Of a stretch of 64,000 bases of DNA, positions 15,547 to 23,822 are shown one piece after another. Origin of the DNA: Macrococcus bovicus. Its GTDB lineage: Bacteria > Bacillota > Bacilli > Staphylococcales > Staphylococcaceae. Both the position numbers and the translations under genes were made by a program. Within the stretch, counting starts at the first letter, position 1; every line of letters starts with the position of its first letter. The DNA is taken from contig NZ_SCWF01000004.1 of the NCBI RefSeq assembly GCF_004359575.1, positions 1 through 64,000 of the forward strand, given 5' to 3'. Under the pieces are notes generated by a model that was not told the origin of the DNA, made no database searches, and saw only the letters and a program-made list of their open reading frames with translations.

Positions 15547-18281
15547 TGAAATTAAAGATTAATGAAAGAAGTGAAGCAATAAATTTTATTAAAGAAGCAC
15601 AAATGATCTTTGAAAAAAACGATTTCATTTTTAAGTCTGCAGGGGGAGAACTTTCCCTAACAAAAATTAATGATTCTATTGATAATAGAGCAACAACTTT
15701 ATTTCCGGATGTATTATTTTTTAAGGATAAAGAAGAACTAGAAGTTGCAGTAGGTATTGAGCTAAAAATGCCTGATGTATCAATAAATGATAATGAATTC
15801 TTTAAAAATGCTGTCGATAAGGCTAATAGATTAAGCACTAATGTTATTTTACTTTGGAATTTTAATCATGCTCATATTTATACGAGAAAATCCACTTCTA
15901 ACAATAAATGGGCACTTAGTCATTCGGAAGTAATCGGTATAAATAATAGAATGGATGTAGCTAAGAATCGGACTATATGGATTCAGAGATTAGAGGACAT
16001 AATTGTTCTGTTAAATAATTTGTTTATCAATGATATTATTACTACTAGTCATATATCTCAAACGGTGGATCAAACATTAATGAATATAGCTGAAATGCAT
16101 GCTCCTATATTAGCTAAATATTATAAAAAATATCCTAAGAGACAAATGAAAATTGAAATCGAAAGATGGTATCAACAAGAATTACTAGAACTTGCAGCTG
16201 AAACTAAAAACAAAAAAAATGAAGAAATATTTGTTTTATATTCTAAGTATGTTCTTTTAAATTGGTTAAATAGAATAACTTTTGCCAATATGATAAAAAG
16301 CTATCATAATTCTTTAAATGTAGCACTGAATACTTTAATAAATGAGTCGGATATTCAAATTATTAAAGAATCTTTTAATCATGCAACAAGATTATCAGAT
16401 TTTTACACTATATTTCATATTGATGAAAGAGAAACTATAATTTCTAATGAAACTTTTATACTTCTTAAAGAATATGCGATATTTATTTCTACAAAAGAAT
16501 TTAACAAATATAACCATCAAGAATTTCAAATGATTTTAGAAAGTCTAATTAATGTTTCTAAAAGACAATTAATGGGGCTTTATACTACTCCTGTTAATTT
16601 AGCAAAATTATTAGTTTATTCTGTAATAGATGATACAAGTGGAATTATTTTTGATCCATGTGTAGGATCAGGAACAATTGCAAGAGAAGCTATGCAATTG
16701 TTAAAAGATGAGGTTGGCATATATCAGGCTCATAACAAAGTGTGGGCTGCTGACAAATACAAACTACCTTTGCAAGTTGCCAATATCTCATTTTCTGAGA
16801 AAAACTCATTAAACTTACCAAACGTAATATATCAAAAAGACTTTTTAGACCAAAGAATAGGAGATAAAATTGAAATAGTAAATCCTGAAAATGGAAATAA
16901 AATTAATTATACTCTAGACAAAGTTGATTTTATTATTTCTAATTTTCCATTTATCAGTAGTAATGATAGAGACAAAACAGATAATTTAAAGATTTCAAAA
17001 ATAAATGATTATTTAAAAATATACAATGAGGAATTAGACCTTAAAGCAGACTGGTACCAATTTGGAATAATTAAAGCACATGAGTTACTAAAAGATAATG
17101 GAAAATTAGGGGTTATAACTTCCGTCTCATGGATGAAAGCTAATAAAAATAAAAACTTTTTTAATACGTTAATTAAGTTGTTTAAAGTAAAATCAGTGAT
17201 AATTTCAGGAGCATCCAAGTGGTTTAATAATTCAAATATTATTGCCACTATTTTAATATTAGAGAAAAGAATAGATGATATTGATAAAAATGAAATTACA
17301 AACTTTATTAAAATCAACAAATCATTACATAAAATAAGTCACGATGAGTTGATTGACATTGCTAACAGTATATTGATAGATGATAATATTGAAGGGATTG
17401 AAAAATACAAATATTCATACGAGGACATCCAATATATTATTGACAAAGGATTGTCTCCAAATATTTGTTTTAATGATGTAAATTGGTTTAAAAGATTAGA
17501 AGATATAATTATTCCTACAAAAGCAGTGTTTACTGCTAAAAGAGGAGTGAAATCAACAAACGATGATTTTTTCTATAATATTAAAAGTGAAGATAACATT
17601 GAAGATGAATACATACAACCCATTTTAAAAAAGGCGCCGAAAAGTTCTTTTAAAGCTACACCAAATTCGAATGCTTTAATAGTTAGAGAGACTCTTGAAT
17701 CTTTAAAAATGAACAATAAGTATGGTGTTATTAACTATATTGAAAAATTTAGAAACACTAAAACTAAATCACAAGAGAAGTTGAAAGTATGGTACCAGTT
17801 GCCAAAAGAGGTTTATGGAAATTTTGTAACTTCTTTAAATCCGGATCAAAGATTGTTCTGGGCCAAAACACCGCCTGAACTAATTATAGATCAAAGATTA
17901 ACGGTATTTATTTTAAAAAAAGAGTTCTCAGAGTGTGAAAATATTGTACATGCATTATTAAATTCTTTTATAGGACAGTTTATGATAGAAGGAGCAGGGT
18001 TTGCAAGGGGGTTAGGTGCTCTGGATACTACTAAAGAAGGTATATTCGACACTTATATGTTGAATTTTGAAATATTAGAGTTGAATCAAAAAGAATTGAT
18101 AATCCGCAAATGGCAAGAAGTTTCATCTCGAGGAGTTCCTAAGATTCTTGATCAACTTAATGATCAAGAGTGGAATGAATACAATAAATTAATATTTACT
18201 ATTTTTGGTATTGAAGATATTTTTGAGAATGTAAAAAATACTATTTATAAGTCTGTTTTATTGAGAATTAAGAAAGATTAA
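15546..18281 (+). CDS. Single-chain restriction-modification enzyme (type IIG-like nuclease-methyltransferase)
   Basis: 911 residues. The N terminus has a PD-(D/E)XK nuclease pattern: FPDVLFF (about 52-58), then VGIELKMPD (about 69-77), giving D...E-x-K. A helical connector covers about 120-350. The gamma-class methyltransferase core has SAM motif FDPCVGSGT (about 367-375) and motif IV SNFPFIS (about 464), an NPPF variant. Residues about 640-911 would hold target recognition, with FIGQFMIEGAGFARG near 810. This architecture matches type IIG enzymes that both cut and methylate. The separate methyltransferase upstream probably modifies the second strand or site. No helicase is seen, which argues against type I or ISP systems. 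Strongly A+T-rich, so probably acquired. Confidence 0.85.
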   Translation: MKLKINERSEAINFIKEAQMIFEKNDFIFKSAGGELSLTKINDSIDNRATTLFPDVLFFKDKEELEVAVGIELKMPDVSINDNEFFKNAVDKANRLSTNVILLWNFNHAHIYTRKSTSNNKWALSHSEVIGINNRMDVAKNRTIWIQRLEDIIVLLNNLFINDIITTSHISQTVDQTLMNIAEMHAPILAKYYKKYPKRQMKIEIERWYQQELLELAAETKNKKNEEIFVLYSKYVLLNWLNRITFANMIKSYHNSLNVALNTLINESDIQIIKESFNHATRLSDFYTIFHIDERETIISNETFILLKEYAIFISTKEFNKYNHQEFQMILESLINVSKRQLMGLYTTPVNLAKLLVYSVIDDTSGIIFDPCVGSGTIAREAMQLLKDEVGIYQAHNKVWAADKYKLPLQVANISFSEKNSLNLPNVIYQKDFLDQRIGDKIEIVNPENGNKINYTLDKVDFIISNFPFISSNDRDKTDNLKISKINDYLKIYNEELDLKADWYQFGIIKAHELLKDNGKLGVITSVSWMKANKNKNFFNTLIKLFKVKSVIISGASKWFNNSNIIATILILEKRIDDIDKNEITNFIKINKSLHKISHDELIDIANSILIDDNIEGIEKYKYSYEDIQYIIDKGLSPNICFNDVNWFKRLEDIIIPTKAVFTAKRGVKSTNDDFFYNIKSEDNIEDEYIQPILKKAPKSSFKATPNSNALIVRETLESLKMNNKYGVINYIEKFRNTKTKSQEKLKVWYQLPKEVYGNFVTSLNPDQRLFWAKTPPELIIDQRLTVFILKKEFSECENIVHALLNSFIGQFMIEGAGFARGLGALDTTKEGIFDTYMLNFEILELNQKELIIRKWQEVSSRGVPKILDQLNDQEWNEYNKLIFTIFGIEDIFENVKNTIYKSVLLRIKKD

Positions 18282-18723
18282 ATTGAAATGTTAGACAGTG
18301 TGATAATCATATGAATAAGTTAAATGAATATGTAAATCAATATACTTTATATAGAACTTCTAAGATATAGTTATCAAGCGATTAAAGAAAAAATAATACT
18401 AAAAATAATTATGGAAGATGATTTTTTAAATCATCTGGCAAATTAACATCTTTTGTAGCCAATAAAATAATCAAAAATAAAAATTAAGTTTTCTGTTTAA
18501 TTTCTCAAATTGTTTGAAAAGTGGAAATAGCTTAATATGATAGCAGATTACTAAATAAACGATGATTGCGTCTAATTACATTAAATTTTAATTTCAGAGA
18601 TTAATTTATCGTTTAAAATAGATGGTCTTTTCATAACTTAAATTCCATAGTAAATTTTTTTAATTCTTGCTTTAAGCAAATTGTTTACCCTAGAGTAGTA
18701 TTTCATTGATGATTTGCAGCATT
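18282..18723. other. A+T-rich non-coding tail of the island
   Basis: 442 bp without a convincing gene. It contains a small hairpin (AGATGATTT/AAATCATCT, 18415-18436) with no T run, and a 19-codon frame at 18311-18370 without an RBS. Composition stays A+T-rich to about 18700, then turns host-like at the gene ending at 18724, so the right edge of the island is probably near 18.70 kb. Confidence 0.5.
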
Positions 18724-19149
18724 TTATTTGCTTTCTCTTCCCATCCATATTCTTCTTTGCCGCCCTTCCCGGTAAATGTTATAGAAACACAGCAGAATCC
18801 AGAGAAGACTCAGTATGCGCCAGAATTGCTCGTCACTCAGATAAAAGGTGAGGTAATAACAGATGGCGGCGAAGGCGATGATGCAGAGTCCCTGAACGAT
18901 TGTATTGATCCATGACCAGCGCAGCCGGACTGAGAGGGGATAGTGTCTGCTGTAATCTTCGCGGTTCAGGGTATTGGTGAAAATGTTTGTGCCGAAGCCT
19001 GCGACGAGCGTCATTGCGCCGAGGAACATAAAGAGACTATATAGATTATCCGGTGTCAGTCCTGATTTGATGATGTCAGGTAGATACAGCAAGCCGAGGA
19101 TAAGCATGCCAATCTGGCTGAAAAGAAGAATAGCGTCATATCTGTTCAT
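18724..19149 (-). CDS. Small multi-pass membrane protein, unknown
   Basis: About 141 residues with four hydrophobic stretches (near 5-22, 38-56, 78-98, 105-122) and a basic tail YREGRQRRIWMGRESK. On the minus strand AAAGGAG precedes the ATG at 19149 by 7 nt, so upstream in-frame ATGs are unlikely starts. It stands alone between the island and a divergent SMI1/KNR4 gene. No family recognised. Confidence 0.65.
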   Translation of the reverse strand: MNRYDAILLFSQIGMLILGLLYLPDIIKSGLTPDNLYSLFMFLGAMTLVAGFGTNIFTNTLNREDYSRHYPLSVRLRWSWINTIVQGLCIIAFAAICYYLTFYLSDEQFWRILSLLWILLCFYNIYREGRQRRIWMGRESK

Positions 19150-19276
19150 AGGTGTCTCCTTTACTGATGAAGGTAATTTTAGCCATTGTATCATATACTT
19201 GGCAAAAACTGTGTGCTGATGTATAAAAATATACCTCACAGGGAATAATCAACTATTACAAGGGGGGAGGTATTGT

Positions 19277-19861
19277 ATGGACATTAAACGATTGTTTGAG
19301 AATGACAAGGTTTATTTTGCGGCTACATTGAATCCGGGTGCGACGGCTGAGGAGATGGAGGAGCTTGCTGAAGTATTCAAGGCACCGCTTGATGAACAGT
19401 TCGTGGCGCTCTACCGGGAGGCGGATGGTGAGAGTTATGACAGCATCGGTCTGTTCTTCGGTCTTGAGTGGCTGCCGCTCGAGGAAGTCATCAGGGAAGT
19501 CGAGTTCAATCAGGATGAAGCAGAGGAGATGACGGCTGCTATTGTGCCTGAAGGTGCCATTAAGGAAGGATATTATCATGCGCTCTGGCTGCCCTTTGCG
19601 ACTGACGGCTTCGGTAACTTCCTGGCCGTGGACACGGATCCGGGCGAGACCGGAACGAAAGGGCAGATCATCACCTATGGCAGTGATCTTGAGACGATGT
19701 ATGTTGTCGCCGAGTCATTGAATGATTTCCTGGCCTTCATCGAGAAGACGATCGATAGCGATCAGTATCATATAGATGAGGATGGACGTTTTCATTATGG
19801 CCAGGATGAAGTGCTCTTCTTTGATAAACTGAAGGAGATGGCGCTGCCTTTAAAAGGCTGA
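19277..19861 (+). CDS. SMI1/KNR4 (SUKH) family protein
   Basis: 194 residues with the SUKH layout: an N-terminal helix, then L-D-E-Q-F-V-A-L-Y-R-E-A-D-G (about 37-50), GLFFGLEWLPLEEV (about 57-70), and the conserved LWLPFATDGFGNFLAVD (about 101-117) followed by a PGE-T-GQIITYG strand. SUKH proteins are often immunity proteins to nuclease toxins, but solitary cytoplasmic members of unknown role are common in Bacillota. No toxin gene is adjacent. RBS AAGGGGGGAGG is very strong. It is convergent with mntH through a shared terminator. Confidence 0.85.
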   Translation: MDIKRLFENDKVYFAATLNPGATAEEMEELAEVFKAPLDEQFVALYREADGESYDSIGLFFGLEWLPLEEVIREVEFNQDEAEEMTAAIVPEGAIKEGYYHALWLPFATDGFGNFLAVDTDPGETGTKGQIITYGSDLETMYVVAESLNDFLAFIEKTIDSDQYHIDEDGRFHYGQDEVLFFDKLKEMALPLKG

Positions 19862-19896
19862 GTGCAATAAACGTCATAAAATGATATAAGCTGAAT

Positions 19897-19940
19897 AAGC
19901 ACCCCGAAGGTTGGAGGAGAACTCTAACCTTCGGGGTGCT
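19897..19940. terminator. Bidirectional terminator between the SUKH gene and mntH
   Basis: AGCACCCCGAAGGTT pairs with AACCTTCGGGGTGCT around a 13-nt loop. The long G+C-rich stem serves convergent genes. Confidence 0.88.
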
Positions 19941-19957
19941 GTTCATTTATTCTCTTT

Positions 19958-21280
19958 TTATATCACCTCTAAGAGGGTCTCAACTATCAGATAGAGATTA
20001 AGCACACATAGAACGACCACCGATAACCAGCCGATGATGTTGATTATTCTTCTGTTGACAAAGTCCTCTCCCATGATCTGCTTCTTGCTGGTCGCCATCA
20101 GCAAGGGGATGATGCTTAAAGGCAGTGCGAGGCTCAGGAATACTTGGGTAAATACCAGTAATTCTTCCACATTCGCTATGCTTGAGCCGTAGAAGTAGAG
20201 ACAGAAAAAGACAGGAATCACGGCTAATAGGCGGGTCAGTAGGCGTCGCATCCAGGGCTTCATTCTTAAGTTGATGAATCCTTCCATGACAATCTGTCCT
20301 GATAAGGTGCCTGTGATGGTTGAATTCTGGCCGGAAGCGAGCAGCGCAACTGCAAACAGCGTACTCATCACTCCTCCGCCGACAGGACCGGCTATGTGAG
20401 ATTCCTTCAGTGCCCTATATAATTCATAGAATCTGCCGAGCGACTGATGCGTGCCATAGAACAGTGCGGCACCCAATGTCAGAAGGAGACAGTTGACTAG
20501 AAAGGCGATAGACAGCTGCAGGTTGGAATCGATAGTGGCGAGTCGGATGGCCTCTTTTTTAGAGGGGTTACTGTCACGGTTATACTGTCTGGTCTGAACA
20601 ATAGATGAATGCAGATAGAGATTATGCGGCATGATGGTAGCGCCCACTATACCGAGCGCCATGTATAGTATACCGCTGTTTGTGAGGACAGCCGTCTGCG
20701 GAACAAAGCCGTTCAGGATCTCTCGTGCATCGGGATGGGACCAGTAGACTTCAAAGACAAATATAATCAGAATGGTGAAGACGAGGACGCCGACGACTGC
20801 CTCTAATTTTCTGAAACCTAGTCTCATGATCAGTAACAGCAGGAAGACATCGGCTACCGTAATCGCTACCCCTATGACAAGTGGAATATCAAATAACAGA
20901 TTCAGCGCGATGGCACTGCCGATGATCTCAGCTATATCTGTCGCCATGATGGCAAGCTCGGCGATGATCCAGGCAACTACAGCTTTATTTTTCGTAGTCA
21001 TCCGGCGCGTCACCTGAGCGAGGTCCATGCCGCTCGCGATACCGAGACGCACACTGAGCGATTGCAGCAGCATGGCCATCAAACTGGAAAGCAGGATGAC
21101 CGAGAGTAGAACATAGCCGTATTTAGCGCCTCCGCTCATCGATGTGATCCAGTTGCCGGGATCCATGTAGCCGACAGCTATTAACAGACCGGGGCCTATA
21201 AACGCGGATAATCTTTTCAGAAAAGGATAATTGTCGTTATAACGCACAGTGCTGTTTATTTCTTCTAAACTATTTTGCAT
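19958..21280 (-). CDS. mntH: NRAMP-family manganese/divalent-cation transporter
   Basis: 440 residues and eleven or so membrane helices. Metal-site motifs are present: DPGN in helix 1 (about 42-45, GYMDPGNW) and MPHN in helix 6 (about 219-222), the signatures of proton-coupled Mn(II)/Fe(II) import. Length is normal. RBS AAAGGAG precedes ATG on the minus strand. It is divergent from the mntR-like gene, with a DtxR/MntR-type palindrome in its 5' leader, which suggests Mn-dependent repression. Confidence 0.95.
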   Translation of the reverse strand: MQNSLEEINSTVRYNDNYPFLKRLSAFIGPGLLIAVGYMDPGNWITSMSGGAKYGYVLLSVILLSSLMAMLLQSLSVRLGIASGMDLAQVTRRMTTKNKAVVAWIIAELAIMATDIAEIIGSAIALNLLFDIPLVIGVAITVADVFLLLLIMRLGFRKLEAVVGVLVFTILIIFVFEVYWSHPDAREILNGFVPQTAVLTNSGILYMALGIVGATIMPHNLYLHSSIVQTRQYNRDSNPSKKEAIRLATIDSNLQLSIAFLVNCLLLTLGAALFYGTHQSLGRFYELYRALKESHIAGPVGGGVMSTLFAVALLASGQNSTITGTLSGQIVMEGFINLRMKPWMRRLLTRLLAVIPVFFCLYFYGSSIANVEELLVFTQVFLSLALPLSIIPLLMATSKKQIMGEDFVNRRIINIIGWLSVVVLCVLNLYLIVETLLEVI

Positions 21281-21294
21281 CTTATCACTCCTTT

Positions 21295-21308
21295 TTAGGC
21301 ACGCCTAA
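21295..21308. promoter_or_regulatory. MntR/DtxR-type operator
   Basis: TTAGGC-AC-GCCTAA is a palindrome with perfect 6-bp arms, matching the DtxR-family half-site TTAGG. It lies 15 bp upstream of the mntH start, in the mntH-mntR intergenic region, where MntR would bind when manganese is plentiful. Confidence 0.8.
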
Positions 21309-21368
21309 CAAATTCATTATATAAAAGATATGATATATTGTAAATATAATAGGCAAGGAGATGACCTC

Positions 21369-22031
21369 ATGGCTGTAAACAAAATTTCCGAAGAAAAAGA
21401 GGATTATTTAAAAGTGCTGCTCACTCAAGGCGGAGACAGCCGCTATGTATCCAATAAATTACTGGCCAATCAGTTGAAAGTGAAACCGCCGTCCGTCACT
21501 GAGATGATGACAAAGCTGCAGAAGGATGGACTGGTGGACTACCAGTCATATAAAGGATACATGCTGACGGAGCAAGGACTGCAGCATACGCTTGAAATCA
21601 TTAAAAGACATAGACTGATCGAAAGCTTTCTTATCGAATTTCTGAATTATTCCTGGGACCAGGTGCATAGTGAAGCTGAAGTGCTTGAACATAAAGTTTC
21701 AAGTTTGTTCATCGACAGAATTGACCAGCTGATGGGCTATCCCGCACACTGTCCGCACGGCGGCATCATTCCGAGAGGGGACGACTATCAGGAGACTTAT
21801 CAGAAGAATTTACTAAGTTTCAGTGAAGGAGATCTCTTGATCATCAGAAGAGCAGACGACCATCCGGAACTGTTAAGCTTCTTGGACAGCAAGCACATTA
21901 AGATCAACTCAAAAATCCAGCTGATTGAGCATGACGAGTCTACGTCACATCTGTTGATCAGACATGAAGACAATGACATAAAGGTCGATAAAAATTGGGC
22001 GAGTGGTATATATGGTGAAGTAATCACATAA
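21369..22031 (+). CDS. mntR: DtxR-family manganese-dependent repressor
   Basis: 220 residues. The N-terminal winged helix contains EEKEDYLKVLL and the recognition helix VKPPSVTEMMTKLQKDGLV (about 38-56). A dimerisation domain follows with metal-ligand candidates E, H in SEAEVLEHKVSS and the HCPHGG motif (about 122-132). The last 75 residues look like the FeoA/SH3-like domain found in longer family members. ATG 21369 has AAGGAG 8 nt upstream. An in-frame ATG at 21330 would place the coding region over the promoter. It is divergent from mntH. Confidence 0.92.
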   Translation: MAVNKISEEKEDYLKVLLTQGGDSRYVSNKLLANQLKVKPPSVTEMMTKLQKDGLVDYQSYKGYMLTEQGLQHTLEIIKRHRLIESFLIEFLNYSWDQVHSEAEVLEHKVSSLFIDRIDQLMGYPAHCPHGGIIPRGDDYQETYQKNLLSFSEGDLLIIRRADDHPELLSFLDSKHIKINSKIQLIEHDESTSHLLIRHEDNDIKVDKNWASGIYGEVIT

Positions 22032-22102
22032 GGTGGCTGATGTCTGGATTTCGATGTTGGTATGAAGCCAGTATTTAAAACGAAGAAACCTATTTAATAC
22101 TG

Positions 22103-22147
22103 AAAAAGAACTATGGAACTGCAAGTCGCAGCTTCATAGTTCTTTTT
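22103..22147. terminator. Bidirectional terminator after mntR
   Basis: AAAAAGAACTATG (22103-22115) pairs with CATAGTTCTTTTT (22135-22147). The hairpin lies between convergent genes and overlaps the stop codon of the minus-strand gene. Confidence 0.88.
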
Positions 22148-22604
22148 ATATCTTATGGACACTTTTGATGTCATTGAATGCTATCGGTTTCAACTCGGCA
22201 GTTGCAGTGAGACGAAATTCAAGCCAGGCATGGTTTACATCTTCTTCATCCAGGCTTTCCATATGACCTATCAGAACTTGGTTATTATGCAGAGTCAGTT
22301 TGACTTCACTATCTCCGTATATCCATAACTGATAAGGCTGATAACCGGTATAGCCATTATCATCAGCTAGATGCTGCTGTATCAATTCTTTCTGATGATA
22401 CAGTTCTTTGATCCATGGGATCTCCATTAGCTTCTCTAGGTCGTATTCGTAACCGTACTTCTTGATTAATACTTCTTCAATCGCATAATCCAGGGTATTC
22501 AGAACAATGTCCATATCATCTTGAAGACTGTCATGTAAATCATAACCATATTTCAGCATAAACATTCTGTCATTTTCTCTGACAGCTAATAAAACAGGTA
22601 TCAT
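22146..22604 (-). CDS. Hypothetical protein, unrecognised
   Basis: About 152 residues, acidic and soluble (MIPVLLAVRENDRMFMLKYG at the N terminus). A helical middle, YAIEEVLIKKYGYEYDLEKL, is followed by a beta-rich C-terminal half. On the minus strand AAAGGAAA lies 7 nt before the ATG at 22604; longer in-frame starts have no RBS. It is divergent from the TauE-like gene and shares the region of the palindromes at 22768. Function unknown. Confidence 0.6.
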   Translation of the reverse strand: MIPVLLAVRENDRMFMLKYGYDLHDSLQDDMDIVLNTLDYAIEEVLIKKYGYEYDLEKLMEIPWIKELYHQKELIQQHLADDNGYTGYQPYQLWIYGDSEVKLTLHNNQVLIGHMESLDEEDVNHAWLEFRLTATAELKPIAFNDIKSVHKI

Positions 22605-22767
22605 TATCAATTTCCTTTCAGTAGTTATCATATCGGACGCCGCAAACCATAGACAAATGAATAAAATATTCAATTTTATCTTGATTGTAGCATGACACAA
22701 AGTATATGAATGAAGATTCAGTTGAATAGGTGATAGGATTTTAATCGTACATAAGTAAATCACATAT

Positions 22768-22789
22768 ATTTGTGAATATATTCACAAAT
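22768..22789. promoter_or_regulatory. Rex/CRP-type operator 1
   Basis: The core TTGTGAATATATTCACAA (22770-22787) is a perfect palindrome, extended by AT on both sides. It matches the Rex consensus (TTGTGAA-N4-TTCACAA) and also the TGTGA-N6-TCACA pattern of CRP/FNR proteins such as ArcR. Either could link the neighbouring genes to redox state. Confidence 0.72.
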
Positions 22790-22885
22790 AGTTCGAAAAT
22801 ACCTGTTAATTATTATAGTATTCCAGAAAAAGTCATGGTAAATTATAGATGAGATTTAAGTCAGAATAAATTTTTTTATACGCAA

Positions 22886-22903
22886 TTGTGAAAATAATCA
22901 CAA
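22886..22903. promoter_or_regulatory. Rex/CRP-type operator 2
   Basis: TTGTGAAAATAATCACAA has perfect 6-bp arms and sits 24 bp before the TauE-like start codon, just ahead of its RBS, a position suited to blocking transcription. Confidence 0.7.
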
Positions 22904-22927
22904 AATTAAAAATGGGAGGTTTTAGTT

Positions 22928-23812
22928 ATGGTCACTCTGTTAATTGTTGCCGTTGTTCTCGTGAATCTGTATTTCCTCTTTTTCTTTGCCAAAGATGTTG
23001 CCACTCATACTCAGGAGATGAAAGCTGAGCCGGCAAATGCCAAGGCTCTGCCATTCAGTTCGTTTGCCATGTTCTTTCTATCTACATTCGGTATTTCAGA
23101 CTTCGCGATAGGAACAGTACTTTATGACAAACTTAAATGGGTCGACATCAAAAAACTGCCGGGTACATTGAATACCCAGTGTGTTATTCCGGTAGCTGTC
23201 ATGGCGATCTGTTACATCAGTTCTATTGATGTCGGTATTAAGACACTTGTAGTCTGCATTATCTGTCAGGTCATCGGCGCTTATATCGGTCCTCGGTTTG
23301 TCGTCAAATTACCAGCTAATATTATCAAAGTCTTCATCGGTTTCGGCCTGATTGTTGCAGCCCTCCTGATCTTTGCGGGTCAGATGAACTGGATTGCTTC
23401 AAGCGGAACTGCAACTGAATTATACGGTTTTAAATTAGTACTGACAGGTTTCCTACTCTTTGTTTATGGTGCTCTCAATAATATTGGTATTGGTTCATAT
23501 GCTTTGACGATGGTTACGGTATATCTGATGGGTATGGATCCTGTCGCTGCATTCCCGATCATGATGGGGGCATGTACATTCTCAGTGCCGGTCGGCAGTG
23601 TGGAATTCGTTAAATTACAGCACTACAGCAGAAAAATTACATTGTTTGCAGCAACATTCGGTGTCCTTGGCGTACTGACTGCCGTCTTCCTCGTCAAGTC
23701 TCTGGATACGTACATGCTGAAATGGGTGGTCATTGCCGTCTTGCTGTATAGTGCTTATACAATGCTTGAATCACAGTTTCATAAGAACCGGACCGACACA
23801 AAGATTGCTTAA
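22928..23812 (+). CDS. TSUP/TauE-SafE family membrane transporter
   Basis: 294 residues with about eight membrane helices and the two-fold repeat typical of the TSUP family. A DFAIGTVLYDKL loop follows helix 2, and ALNNIGIGSYAL marks the second half. Family members export sulfite, sulfoacetate or other small organic anions; the substrate here is unknown. RBS GGGAGG lies 8 nt before ATG. It is followed after 10 bp by an ornithine-cyclodeaminase-like gene, so the two probably handle one substrate. Control by the two palindromes upstream is likely. Confidence 0.85.
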   Translation: MVTLLIVAVVLVNLYFLFFFAKDVATHTQEMKAEPANAKALPFSSFAMFFLSTFGISDFAIGTVLYDKLKWVDIKKLPGTLNTQCVIPVAVMAICYISSIDVGIKTLVVCIICQVIGAYIGPRFVVKLPANIIKVFIGFGLIVAALLIFAGQMNWIASSGTATELYGFKLVLTGFLLFVYGALNNIGIGSYALTMVTVYLMGMDPVAAFPIMMGACTFSVPVGSVEFVKLQHYSRKITLFAATFGVLGVLTAVFLVKSLDTYMLKWVVIAVLLYSAYTMLESQFHKNRTDTKIA

Positions 23813-23822
23813 GGAGTAGATC

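Larger units (their letters stand above)
10220..18720. other. Accessory island with defence-type genes (mosaic composition)
   Basis: Three blocks of different base composition sit together. The KAP gene (10220-12088) and the restriction-modification pair with its flanks (14451-18720) are visibly A+T-rich and use A/T-ending codons. The pair at 12277-14450 has the G/C-ending codon mix of the surrounding chromosome. No integrase, transposase or att duplication was found, so transfer is inferred from composition and gene content only. Confidence 0.6.
22605..22927. other. Regulatory intergenic region with two palindromes
   Basis: 323 bp between divergent genes. It holds two TTGTGA-N6-TCACAA palindromes, at 22768-22789 and 22886-22903, in an A+T-rich background. 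No other gene or hairpin terminator is visible. Confidence 0.6.

Noticed and set aside
18311-18370. A 19-codon frame in the island tail, possibly the start of a lost gene
   Set aside because: No RBS and no recognisable similarity; too short to separate from chance in A+T-rich DNA.
10220-18720. Integrated prophage or conjugative element
   Set aside because: No integrase, relaxase, structural phage genes, transposase or attachment-site duplication was seen.
19277-19861. Immunity protein of a polymorphic toxin system
   Set aside because: The SMI1/KNR4 domain is right, but no toxin, secretion leader or further immunity genes are adjacent.
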